Shown in pieces: positions 1 to 5,146 of a DNA stretch of 6,912 nt. Position 1 is the stretch's first letter. Each line of letters begins with the position of its first letter. The stretch lies in contig DHWI01000038.1 of the NCBI GenBank assembly GCA_002413095.1, positions 1-6,912 on the forward strand. The letters run 5' to 3'. The translations under genes and the position numbers were made by a program. Under the pieces are notes generated by a model. The model saw only the letters and a program-made list of their open reading frames with translations. It searched no databases and was not told where the DNA came from. The stretch is from Thermoleophilia bacterium UBA5186. GTDB taxonomy: Bacteria; Actinomycetota; Thermoleophilia; Gaiellales; Gaiellaceae.

Positions 1-694
1 CGACGAGCCCGAAGCCGATCAACCCGTTCGGGCTGTAGCGCATCCCCGCGTTCGCGGCGGTCACGTCGCGCGCTTCACGAGCCTCGTCCTCGGGCTGTTC
101 CTGTTCGCGGCGGGGATCGTCGCGCTGCTCGAGTCGAAGCTCGGACTGTCTCCCTGGGACGTGCTCAACCAGGGCATCGCTCGCCACTCGCCTCTGAGCT
201 TCGGGCTCGCGAACATCGCGGTCGGGCTGGTGGTGCTCGTGCTCGCGTGGGCGCTCGGCGGTCCGCCCGGGCTCGGGACGGTCGCGAACGCGGTGCTGAT
301 CGGCCTCTTCATCGAGGCGCTCCTGCGGATCGACCCGGTCGCGGATCTCGCCGGTTCGCCCCTGGCGGCGCGCGCGGCGCTGCTTCCGCTCGGGATCGCG
401 CTGATGGGGATCGGATCGGCGTTCTACATCGGCGCGTCGTACGGAGCGGGCCCGCGGGACACGTTGATGCTCGTGCTCTCCCGCCGCTCGGGCCGCCGGA
501 TCGGACTCGTCCGTGCCGCGATCGAAGCGTTCGCCCTGGTGGCCGGCTTCGCTCTCGGTGGAACGGTCGGGATCGGAACGCTTGCGTTCGCCCTCCTGAT
601 CGGCCCAGCGGTCGAGGCGTCCTTCTGGCTCCTGGCCAGATCTCCCCTCGTGGCGCAGCAAGGAGTTTGTGGCTCAGAGCCACAAACTCCATGA
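1..694 (+). CDS. YczE/YyaS/YitT-type integral membrane protein, 5' end outside window
   Basis: The reading frame is open from base 2 and ends at TGA 692-694, giving 230 visible residues. Hydrophobic segments begin around residue 25 (FTSLVLGLFLFAAGIVALL) and recur, four to five in all. The SPWDVLNQG stretch at about residues 50-58 and the later PGLGTVANA and YGAGPRDTLM stretches are what I associate with the YczE family of multi-pass membrane proteins. No ATG, GTG or TTG is in frame before GTG 161. That codon lies after the first membrane helix, so the real start must be left of the window. The visible part is already slightly longer than the roughly 215 residues usual for the family, so the start should be close. 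The last ten codons (GVCGSEPQTP) are encoded by a perfect palindrome and look like a non-family tail. Biochemical role unknown; the family is often annotated as a regulator-associated or transporter-like protein. Confidence 0.8.
   Translation, partial: DEPEADQPVRAVAHPRVRGGHVARFTSLVLGLFLFAAGIVALLESKLGLSPWDVLNQGIARHSPLSFGLANIAVGLVVLVLAWALGGPPGLGTVANAVLIGLFIEALLRIDPVADLAGSPLAARAALLPLGIALMGIGSAFYIGASYGAGPRDTLMLVLSRRSGRRIGLVRAAIEAFALVAGFALGGTVGIGTLAFALLIGPAVEASFWLLARSPLVAQQGVCGSEPQTP
662..690. repeat. Perfect 14-bp inverted repeat with 1-bp centre
   Basis: The arm GGAGTTTGTGGCTC (662-675) is followed by a single A (676) and its exact reverse complement GAGCCACAAACTCC (677-690). It overlaps the last codons of the YczE-like gene and stops two bases before its TGA. 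There is no T-tract on either side, so it is not a standard intrinsic terminator. A diverged relative lies at 743-763. It may be a dispersed palindromic repeat or a dyad operator. Confidence 0.85.
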
Positions 695-742
695 AGCGCC
701 TGAACATCGCGTCGTGCCCGGGCAAAGCGGCCAGAAATGGAC

Positions 743-763
743 TTAGTGACAAAGAGCCACTAC
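743..763. repeat. Second, diverged copy of the 662-690 palindrome core
   Basis: Aligned to the 21-bp core at 666-686, this stretch agrees at 15 of 21 positions and shares AGAGCCAC. It is itself an imperfect dyad: TAGTGAC (744-750) against GCCACTA (756-762), with one mismatched pair and a 5-bp centre. The copies are 77 bp apart, and this one ends 31 bp before the MFS start codon. A role as an operator is inference. Confidence 0.5.
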
Positions 764-771
764 CTCAATGT

Positions 772-804
772 TGTGACAGGGAAATGACACGGCTGTGACT
801 CGGT
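772..804 (+). promoter_or_regulatory. Three tandem 11-bp TGAC-centred repeats at the MFS gene start
   Basis: Three consecutive 11-bp units (772-782, 783-793, 794-804) place TGAC at exactly 774, 785 and 796. Two units begin TGTGAC, and the second and third share CGG after it. Direct repeats of one helical turn are the typical layout for OmpR/PhoB-type response regulators. Here the third unit contains the GTG start itself, so the site could act as a promoter-proximal or repressor site. Chance similarity is possible because the units are short and imperfect. Confidence 0.3.
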
Positions 805-1943
805 ATCGCTGGGTTGTGCTAGCCGCGGGGACCGCGGCTCAGGCCAGCTACTCCGCGATCTGGTTCGGCGTCGCCGTGCTCGCGCCGGCGCTGCGCGACG
901 AGTACCGGCTCTCGCTCGCCCAGGTCGGCGTGCTGATCGCGAGCTCGCTCGCGGGCTCCGTCCTGTCGCTCATCCCGTGGGGCATCGCGGCCGATCGGTT
1001 CGGGGAGCGTGCGGTGCTTGGGGTCGGCCTCGCGGGATCGGGAGCGGCACTGCTGGTCGCTGCGCACGCGTCGAGCTTCGGCGCGCTCGCGGCTCTGCTC
1101 GCCCTCGCAGGGCTTTCCGGCGCGAGCGTCCAGTCCGCCAGCGGCCGCGCGGTGATGCACTGGTTCGACGCGAGCGAGCGAGGCTTGGCGCTCGGGATCA
1201 GGCAGACGGCGGTCCCGATCGGCGGCTTCGCGGCCTCGCTGACGCTGCCGCACATCGTCGCGGCCGGAGGAACGGCGTGGAGCCTGCGCGCGCTCGGCTT
1301 TTCGTGCTTCGTCACCGCGGTCGTCGGCGCCGCGCTGCTGCGCGAAGGCCCGCGCCCGGAGCCGTCGGCCACGCCGTCGATCCCGCCCCTCCGAGACCGC
1401 GCGATCTGGATCCTTTCGACCGGCAGCGCGCTCGTCCTGGCGCCGCAGATGTGCGTGGTCGGCTTCACCGTCCTTTTCCTCCACGACCGGCGCGGCCTTT
1501 CCGCGGGGTCTGCCGCCGCGGTGCTCGCTGTCGTGCAGGCGCTGGGGGTCGCCGCCCGAATCGCCGCCGGGCGCTGGTCGGACCGGATGCGCAGTCGCGT
1601 TCGGCCCCTCCGCCGGATCGCGCTCACCATCGCGATCCTCGTCGCGGTCGCGGCAGCGCTGTTGAGCGCGCCTCTGCCTCTCCTGCTCCCAGCCCTCGTT
1701 CTCGCCGGGGCGCTGAGCATGAGCTGGAACGGGCTGTCGTTCGCCGCGGCCGTTGAGCTCGCAGGTCACGCGCGGAGCGGCGTGGCGATCGGCCTCCAGC
1801 AGACGCTCCTGAACGGCTCGGGCGCGATCATGCCCGGCCTTTTCGGCGTGCTCGTCGGCCTGACGTCGTGGCAGGTCGGTTTCCTTGCCGTCGCGCTGTT
1901 CCCGCTCGCCGGCTGGCGCGTCCTCGCCTCCGTACGGGACTAG
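795..1943 (+). CDS. Major facilitator superfamily (MFS) transporter
   Basis: This 382-residue protein has hydrophobic segments throughout, consistent with twelve membrane helices in two six-helix halves. A hydrophilic arginine- and proline-rich loop separates the halves at about residues 183-203. The loop 2-3 signature GIAADRFGER is at 63-72, and its C-half counterpart GRWSDRMRSR is at 259-268. The stretch RGLALGIRQTAVPIGG (129-144) is common in uncharacterised MFS permeases of soil bacteria. GTG 795 is chosen because it keeps the RYRWVV lead into helix 1. The upstream purine-rich AGGGA (778-782) is a poor and rather distant ribosome site. The substrate cannot be read from the sequence. The gene stands alone on this strand and ends tail-to-tail with the DMT gene, sharing CTAG. 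It presumably moves a small solute by proton coupling, as is usual for the family. Confidence 0.9.
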   Translation: MTRYRWVVLAAGTAAQASYSAIWFGVAVLAPALRDEYRLSLAQVGVLIASSLAGSVLSLIPWGIAADRFGERAVLGVGLAGSGAALLVAAHASSFGALAALLALAGLSGASVQSASGRAVMHWFDASERGLALGIRQTAVPIGGFAASLTLPHIVAAGGTAWSLRALGFSCFVTAVVGAALLREGPRPEPSATPSIPPLRDRAIWILSTGSALVLAPQMCVVGFTVLFLHDRRGLSAGSAAAVLAVVQALGVAARIAAGRWSDRMRSRVRPLRRIALTIAILVAVAAALLSAPLPLLLPALVLAGALSMSWNGLSFAAAVELAGHARSGVAIGLQQTLLNGSGAIMPGLFGVLVGLTSWQVGFLAVALFPLAGWRVLASVRD

Positions 1944-2380
1944 CGCCGCAGCGCCAACACCGCCCCGCTGGCGAGCAGCACGATCCCGAGCACGCGGGTC
2001 CACGCAAGCCCGACCCGCTCCACACCGAACCAGCCGAATCGGTCGATCGCGACCCCGGCTGCGATCTGGGCCACGATGAAGATCGCCACCGTCGCGAACG
2101 TCCCGAACCGCGGCTGGACGAGCGTGATCGTAAAGACGATGAAGACGCCCATCGCGCCGCCGAGCCACATCCACGGCGGCGACCGGACCGCGTCGCCAAA
2201 GCCGTCGACGCTCCGTCGCGCGACGAGCAGGACCGCGCACGCGATCACCATCGTCACGACGGTGGAGAACGCCAGCGCCTGCAGCGTGCCGATCCGGTCG
2301 CCGAAGCGGCCCATCACGGCAACCTGAATCGACCCCGCGACGCCGGCCGCGAGGGAGATGAGCACGTATGCGGCGGTCAC
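1940..2380 (-). CDS. Small DMT-superfamily membrane protein (DUF606/YdcZ-like)
   Basis: This 146-residue, almost wholly hydrophobic protein begins VTAAYVLISLAAGVAGSIQ and shows about five membrane segments. Its length and its pattern (N-terminal helix with an SIQ/GRFGDRIG turn, MWLGGAMGVFIVF in the middle, TWxRVLG-type final helix) fit the DUF606/YdcZ family. That family is placed in the drug/metabolite transporter superfamily as a half-size EamA-like unit that probably dimerises or works with a partner. GTG 2380-2378 is chosen because it overlaps the TGA of the upstream VOC gene in GTGA, which implies translational coupling; the only SD-like bases (AAGG) abut the start. The frame stays open upstream to 2983, but that part is an arginine-rich shadow of the VOC gene. 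The 3' end shares CTAG with the convergent MFS gene. Substrate unknown. Confidence 0.8.
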   Translation of the reverse strand: MTAAYVLISLAAGVAGSIQVAVMGRFGDRIGTLQALAFSTVVTMVIACAVLLVARRSVDGFGDAVRSPPWMWLGGAMGVFIVFTITLVQPRFGTFATVAIFIVAQIAAGVAIDRFGWFGVERVGLAWTRVLGIVLLASGAVLALRR

Positions 2381-2760
2381 CCTTGTGGCGGCCCGTCCGG
2401 CATCGGGGCGGACTCGTCGTTCTGGTAGAGGCTGAACGAGTTGCCCTCGGTGTCCTTGCACCCGGAGAACCACCCGATGGACGGGATCGTCTGCTTGTCC
2501 TCGGCCTCGCCCCCGCCGTCGCGCACTTTCGCGATCGTCGCATCGATGTCGTCGGTGTCGAAGTACACCTTCAGTTCTGTCTTGCCGTCCTCCGGGGCGA
2601 ATACGGCGCCGCCCTGATCCTCGCCGGTCCGAACCATGCGGTAGTCGATCCCAGGCATCCCGGAGTCCGAGAAGTCCCAGCCGAAGACGCCTGAGTAGAA
2701 CTTCGTCGCGCGGTTGGCGTCCTTGGCGAGCACTTCGAAGTGGACGAGCTTTCCAGCCAT
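2377..2760 (-). CDS. VOC (glyoxalase/bleomycin-resistance fold) family protein
   Basis: This 127-residue protein has the two beta-alpha-beta-beta-beta modules of the vicinal oxygen chelate fold. Module 1 is about residues 5-55 (VHFEVLAKD, then FYSGVFGWDF). Module 2 is about 62-117 (KVYFDTDDIDATIAKV, then GWFSGCKDTEGNSFSLYQND). The closing DTEGNSFSLYQ is the usual last strand of stand-alone VOC proteins annotated as glyoxalase-like. His7 and Glu9 on the first strand are possible metal ligands. The usual Glu in the final strand is not evident, so enzymatic activity is uncertain and a dioxygenase, isomerase or binding role cannot be told apart. The start is secure: AAAGGAG lies 7 nt before ATG. 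The gene is divergent from the EthD-like gene across 82 bp and leads a two-gene operon with the DMT protein. Confidence 0.88.
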   Translation of the reverse strand: MAGKLVHFEVLAKDANRATKFYSGVFGWDFSDSGMPGIDYRMVRTGEDQGGAVFAPEDGKTELKVYFDTDDIDATIAKVRDGGGEAEDKQTIPSIGWFSGCKDTEGNSFSLYQNDESAPMPDGPPQG

Positions 2761-2767
2761 TGTAGGT

Positions 2768-2775
2768 CTCCTTTC
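2768..2775 (-). promoter_or_regulatory. Strong ribosome binding site of the VOC gene
   Basis: On the minus strand the bases GAAAGGAG end 7 nt before the ATG at 2760. This is one of the best Shine-Dalgarno matches in the window and fixes the start. Confidence 0.75.
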
Positions 2776-2798
2776 GGTGATACCTGCCTGCTCTCGAA

Positions 2799-2812
2799 CC
2801 TACCGCGTTAGG
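2799..2812. promoter_or_regulatory. Near-palindrome in the divergent VOC/EthD promoter region
   Basis: CCTACCGCGTTAGG is a 14-bp dyad with one mismatched pair, centred almost midway in the 82-bp gap between the two divergent starts. The position suits an operator controlling both genes. A second inverted pair, GTAGGT (2762-2767) and ACCTAC (2798-2803), is also present. I could not assign convincing -35/-10 boxes on either strand. Confidence 0.3.
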
Positions 2813-2817
2813 CTGCG

Positions 2818-2832
2818 CCTCGTCCAACGAGG
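2818..2832 (+). promoter_or_regulatory. Small leader hairpin touching the EthD-like gene's ribosome site
   Basis: CCTCGT (2818-2823) and ACGAGG (2827-2832) form a perfect 6-bp stem with a 3-nt loop. The 3' arm includes the first bases of the AGGGGAG Shine-Dalgarno (2830-2836), which sits 6 nt before ATG 2843. Folding would partly hide the ribosome site. A regulatory role is speculative. Confidence 0.3.
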
Positions 2833-2842
2833 GGAGAAGCGG

Positions 2843-3121
2843 ATGATTCGAGCGCTGGTTCTGTACGAGTCCGAGCCCAATCCTGAGCGCTACGAGCAGC
2901 ACGCCGAATTGTGCCGGCAGGTGCCCGGCGGGACGTTCCGGCACGGGAAGGTCTTCGGCGCACCGATGGGCGAGCCGCAGCACCGCTACTACGCCGAGTG
3001 GGAGTTCGCAGACATGGACGCCTTCAAGGCTGCCGCCCGCTCTCCGGAGTTCATGGCGACCGGCAAGGACGCCATGGAGATGGGCGGCCGCTTCACGGTC
3101 GAGTTCGCGGACATTGGCTGA
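2843..3121 (+). CDS. EthD family protein, first gene of the crotonase operon
   Basis: This 92-residue soluble protein begins MIRALVLYESEPNPERYEQH, the typical opening of EthD-domain proteins (a ferredoxin-like alpha/beta fold of about 100 residues). It ends with SPEFMATGKDAMEMGGRFTVEFADI, which I recognise from stand-alone EthD proteins. The RYYAEWEF strand (about residues 48-55) and the DMDAFKAAARSPE helix fit a dimeric alpha-beta barrel. EthD itself is required for ETBE degradation in Rhodococcus; for most relatives the reaction is unknown. ATG 2843 is chosen for AGGGGAG 6 nt upstream; a longer open frame to 2714 only crosses the divergent promoter. The stop overlaps the TTG start of the next crotonase by 8 bp. 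The operon context suggests an accessory or small-molecule-handling role in acyl-CoA catabolism, which is inference. Confidence 0.82.
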   Translation: MIRALVLYESEPNPERYEQHAELCRQVPGGTFRHGKVFGAPMGEPQHRYYAEWEFADMDAFKAAARSPEFMATGKDAMEMGGRFTVEFADIG

Positions 3122-3929
3122 GCCGTCCGCCCCGAAGCCGCTCGACCCGTCCGAGCTCGGGTTCGAGCGGATCCGCTACGAGAAGGCGCCGCCGCGCGCG
3201 ACAATTACGCTCGCGCGGCCTGAGCGCCTGAACGCGTTCGACTTCCAGATGCTCCGCGAGATCGCGCGCGCGTGCGAGGACGCGTCCTGGGACGACGAGA
3301 TTCGCGTCGTCGTCGTGACCGGCGAGGGCCGCGCGTTCTGCGTCGGCGCCGACCTCAAGTCCTGGGAGGACGACCTCGTCGGCAAGCCGACCGAGTACTG
3401 GAAATGGTTCGGCGCCTTCAAGGACATGCACGATCGGCTGCGCGAGATCGGGAAGCCGACTCTGGCCCGCGTGAACGGGATCGCAGTCGGCGGCGGGAAC
3501 GAGTTGCAGATGGCCTGCGACCTCGCGGTGATGGTCGACGACGCCTTCATCCGCCACGTCGGGCTCGAGCACGGCTCGGTGCCGGCCGGGGGTGCGACGC
3601 AGTGGCTGCCGATCATGGTCGGCGAGCGGCGCGCGCGGGAGATCGTGCTGATGTCCGAGGAGATCCCGGCTGCGCAGGCGGCCGAGTGGGGCCTCGTGAA
3701 CTGGGTCGTGCCACGGGCGGAGCTCGACGCGAAGGTGGACGAGGTGGCCGAGAAGCTCGCGCGGAAGCTCCCGCAGACGACGCGCTACGCGAAGCAGCAG
3801 CTGAACTGGTGGCGCGACATCTCCTGGAACGAGACGGTCGGGCACGCGCGCGATTGGCTCGCGCTCTCGATGCTGAGCGACGAGACGCGCGACGCGATCG
3901 ACGCGTTCCTCCAACGGAGCAAGAAATGA
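3114..3929 (+). CDS. Crotonase-superfamily protein with an atypical active site
   Basis: The 271-residue protein has the crotonase fold. The first oxyanion-hole stretch GRAFCVGADLKSW is at residues 72-84, the second VNGIAVGGGNELQMACDL at 120-137, and a C-terminal helical region runs to the end. Glu130 matches the first catalytic Glu of enoyl-CoA hydratase (rat Glu144). The second (rat Glu164) falls on Gly150, in HVGLEHGSVPAGGATQWL, so simple hydratase chemistry is doubtful. From memory, the HGS-P-GG-T motif resembles ring-opening 6-oxocyclohex-1-ene-carbonyl-CoA hydrolases (Oah), but this is weak. The segment is tryptophan-rich (WKWF, NWVV, NWWRDISW). TTG 3114 is the only usable start before the domain. 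It overlaps the EthD stop by 8 bp and has no good Shine-Dalgarno, so coupled translation is likely. It ends in an ATGA overlap with the next gene. Cytosolic, CoA-thioester substrate unknown. Confidence 0.85.
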   Translation: MAEPSAPKPLDPSELGFERIRYEKAPPRATITLARPERLNAFDFQMLREIARACEDASWDDEIRVVVVTGEGRAFCVGADLKSWEDDLVGKPTEYWKWFGAFKDMHDRLREIGKPTLARVNGIAVGGGNELQMACDLAVMVDDAFIRHVGLEHGSVPAGGATQWLPIMVGERRAREIVLMSEEIPAAQAAEWGLVNWVVPRAELDAKVDEVAEKLARKLPQTTRYAKQQLNWWRDISWNETVGHARDWLALSMLSDETRDAIDAFLQRSKK

Positions 3930-4291
3930 GCGACGAGCTGCAGGCCGTCGAGGAGCGCTGGGCCGAGATCGTGCGGGTGCGCGACGTCGCCGCGGCCGAG
4001 TCGTTCCTTGCCGACGACTTCGTCCTCGAGAGCGCGGGCGGGGTGTCGCCGAGCGCGGCGAAGGCCGACTGGCTCGCGACGCTGCCGTTGATCGAGACGC
4101 GCTCTATCGTGCCGTCCGACGTCGAGGCACGTGTCTTCGGCGACGTCGCCGTCGTCCGGCTTCGGCTCGCCTGGGAGGCGGAGCTTGCGGGCCGCGATCT
4201 GACCGGCGACTACGCGATCGTCGACGTGTTCACGCGCGCGTCCGACGGCTGGCATCCCACCTGGCGGATCTCGACCCGGTTGACCGGATGA
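3926..4291 (+). CDS. NTF2-like (DUF4440/SnoaL-type) small protein
   Basis: This 121-residue protein opens with a helix (DELQAVEERWAEIVRVRDVAAAESFLADDFVLES), then alternating strands (RVFGDVAVVRLRLAWEAEL, then TGDYAIVDVFTR), and closes with DGWHPTWRISTRL. That order and length are typical of the cone-shaped NTF2-like fold and especially of DUF4440 proteins, whose last strand usually reads G-W-R-I-x-x-x-x. NTF2-like members include polyketide cyclases, ketosteroid isomerase and binding proteins without catalysis; none can be chosen here. The start ATG 3926 overlaps the preceding stop (ATGA) and has GGAG 6 nt upstream. The stop overlaps the next start (ATGA at 4288-4291). Its place between two crotonases suggests an isomerase, cyclase or binding role on the same substrate, an inference from context only. 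A longer in-frame extension back to 3272 is a shadow of the crotonase. Confidence 0.78.
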   Translation: MSDELQAVEERWAEIVRVRDVAAAESFLADDFVLESAGGVSPSAAKADWLATLPLIETRSIVPSDVEARVFGDVAVVRLRLAWEAELAGRDLTGDYAIVDVFTRASDGWHPTWRISTRLTG

Positions 4292-5061
4292 CTGACGAGC
4301 TCGTTCGAATCGAGCGCGACGATCCGATCGCGGTCGTCCTCCTGAATCGACCGAAGCAGCTGAATGCGCTCTCGGACGACGTGATGGAGGCGCTCGTCTC
4401 CGCACTCGTCGAGCTCGACCGCGCCGGGGCAGTGCGTTGCATCGTCCTCGGCGGGTCGGAGCGCGTGTTCGCGGCCGGCGCCGATATCGGCATGCTCGCG
4501 CAGACGTCCCCGGTCGAGGCGGCGACCTCCGCGCGGCTGGCGCGCTGGGAGTCGATCCGGCAGATCGGCAAGCCGATCGTCGCGGCCGTTTCGGGCTACT
4601 GCCTGGGCGGAGGATGCGAGCTCGCGATGATCTGCGACGTCATCGTCGCGTCGGAGAGCGCACGCTTCGGCCAGCCGGAGATCAACCTCGGCCTAATCCC
4701 CGGCGCGGGCGGGACCCAGCGATTGACGCGCGCGGTCGGGAAGGCGGTTGCGATGGACGTCATCCTGTCCGGCCGCTTCCTCTCGGCGCGCGAGGCGCTC
4801 GACTTCGGCCTCGTGTCGCGCGTCGTCGCCACCGAGGCCTGGCTCGAGGAAGCGAAGCGGCTCGCGCGCGACATCGCGAAGCAGAGCCCTGTCGCCCTGC
4901 GGCTCGCCAAGGAGGCCGTCAACCGCGCGTACGAGGGCTCGCTGCGGCTCGGCGTCGAGTACGAGCGCCAAGCGTTCGCGATCGCGCTGTCGTCCGAGGA
5001 CGCGCGGGAGGGCATGAGCGCGTTCCTCGAGAAGCGCCCACCCGAGTTCCGCGGCCGGTAG
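4288..5061 (+). CDS. Enoyl-CoA hydratase, PaaF/short-chain type
   Basis: This 257-residue cytosolic crotonase has all features of a working enoyl-CoA hydratase. FAAGADIGML (61-70) and GYCLGGGCELAM (103-114) supply the oxyanion hole. Glu111 and Glu131 (in FGQPEINLGLIPGAGGTQRL) match the two catalytic glutamates, with the canonical 20-residue spacing. It should add water across trans-2-enoyl-CoA in beta-oxidation-like pathways. The FAAGAD stretch, the C-terminal EGMSAFLEKRPPEFRGR and the overall length resemble E. coli PaaF (2,3-dehydroadipyl-CoA hydratase) as I recall it. General short-chain hydratases share these, so the pathway is not proven. ATG 4288 overlaps the NTF2-like stop in ATGA, with no clear Shine-Dalgarno, implying coupling. 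It is the last gene of the 2843-5061 operon; the ECF42-type promoter begins 8 bp after its stop. Confidence 0.93.
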   Translation: MTDELVRIERDDPIAVVLLNRPKQLNALSDDVMEALVSALVELDRAGAVRCIVLGGSERVFAAGADIGMLAQTSPVEAATSARLARWESIRQIGKPIVAAVSGYCLGGGCELAMICDVIVASESARFGQPEINLGLIPGAGGTQRLTRAVGKAVAMDVILSGRFLSAREALDFGLVSRVVATEAWLEEAKRLARDIAKQSPVALRLAKEAVNRAYEGSLRLGVEYERQAFAIALSSEDAREGMSAFLEKRPPEFRGR

Positions 5062-5068
5062 CCCGGAC

Positions 5069-5095
5069 TGTCGATTTCGTCCACGCCCGTTCGTC
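5069..5095 (+). promoter_or_regulatory. Predicted ECF42-type sigma promoter before the DGPF gene
   Basis: TGTCGA (5069-5074) is followed 17 bp later by CGTC (5092-5095). The published consensus for ECF42 sigma factors in Streptomyces venezuelae, as I recall it, is TGTCGA at -35 and CG(A/T)C at -10, with DGPF genes as direct targets. An overlapping second CGTC sits at 5095-5098. The element is 8 bp after the hydratase stop and about 50 bp before the DGPF start, in the strand and place expected for autoregulation of the DGPF-sigma pair. Confidence 0.65.
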
Positions 5096-5133
5096 GTCAG
5101 AGTAAGAAGCGGTGGAATGGCCGCCGCTCGACG

Positions 5134-5140
5134 AAGGAGG
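5134..5140 (+). promoter_or_regulatory. Strong ribosome binding site of the DGPF gene
   Basis: AAGGAGG ends 6 nt before ATG 5147, an ideal Shine-Dalgarno. This sets the start and suggests high expression of the DGPF protein once transcribed. Confidence 0.8.
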
Positions 5141-5146
5141 ACGACG

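Noticed and set aside
161..163. GTG as start of the YczE-like gene
   Set aside because: It lies after a clear first membrane helix and the conserved SPWD that are in the same open frame, so the gene begins upstream of the window.
662..690. Intrinsic terminator for the YczE-like gene
   Set aside because: The stem is strong, but there is no U-tract on either strand, and it ends before the stop codon of the gene.
784..798. Four-codon leader ORF (ATG ACA CGG CTG TGA) overlapping the MFS GTG
   Set aside because: The GTGA overlap is tidy, but so short an ORF arises easily by chance and no good ribosome site precedes it.
819..2543. 574-codon open frame on the minus strand
   Set aside because: It runs opposite the MFS gene and reads as arginine-, glycine- and aspartate-rich low-complexity protein, the usual shadow of a high-GC gene. 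No domain is recognisable.
2381..2983. N-terminal extension of the DMT gene in its open frame
   Set aside because: The extension is a hydrophilic arginine-rich shadow of the VOC gene. The GTGA overlap at 2377-2380 provides a natural start just before the first membrane helix.
3093..3914. 273-codon minus-strand frame opposite the first crotonase
   Set aside because: An arginine- and leucine-rich shadow with no domain signal. The plus-strand frame has both crotonase oxyanion-hole motifs.
3272..3925. Long N-terminal extension of the NTF2-like gene
   Set aside because: It is the arginine-rich out-of-frame reading of the crotonase. ATG 3926 has a Shine-Dalgarno, an ATGA overlap and a full-length domain.
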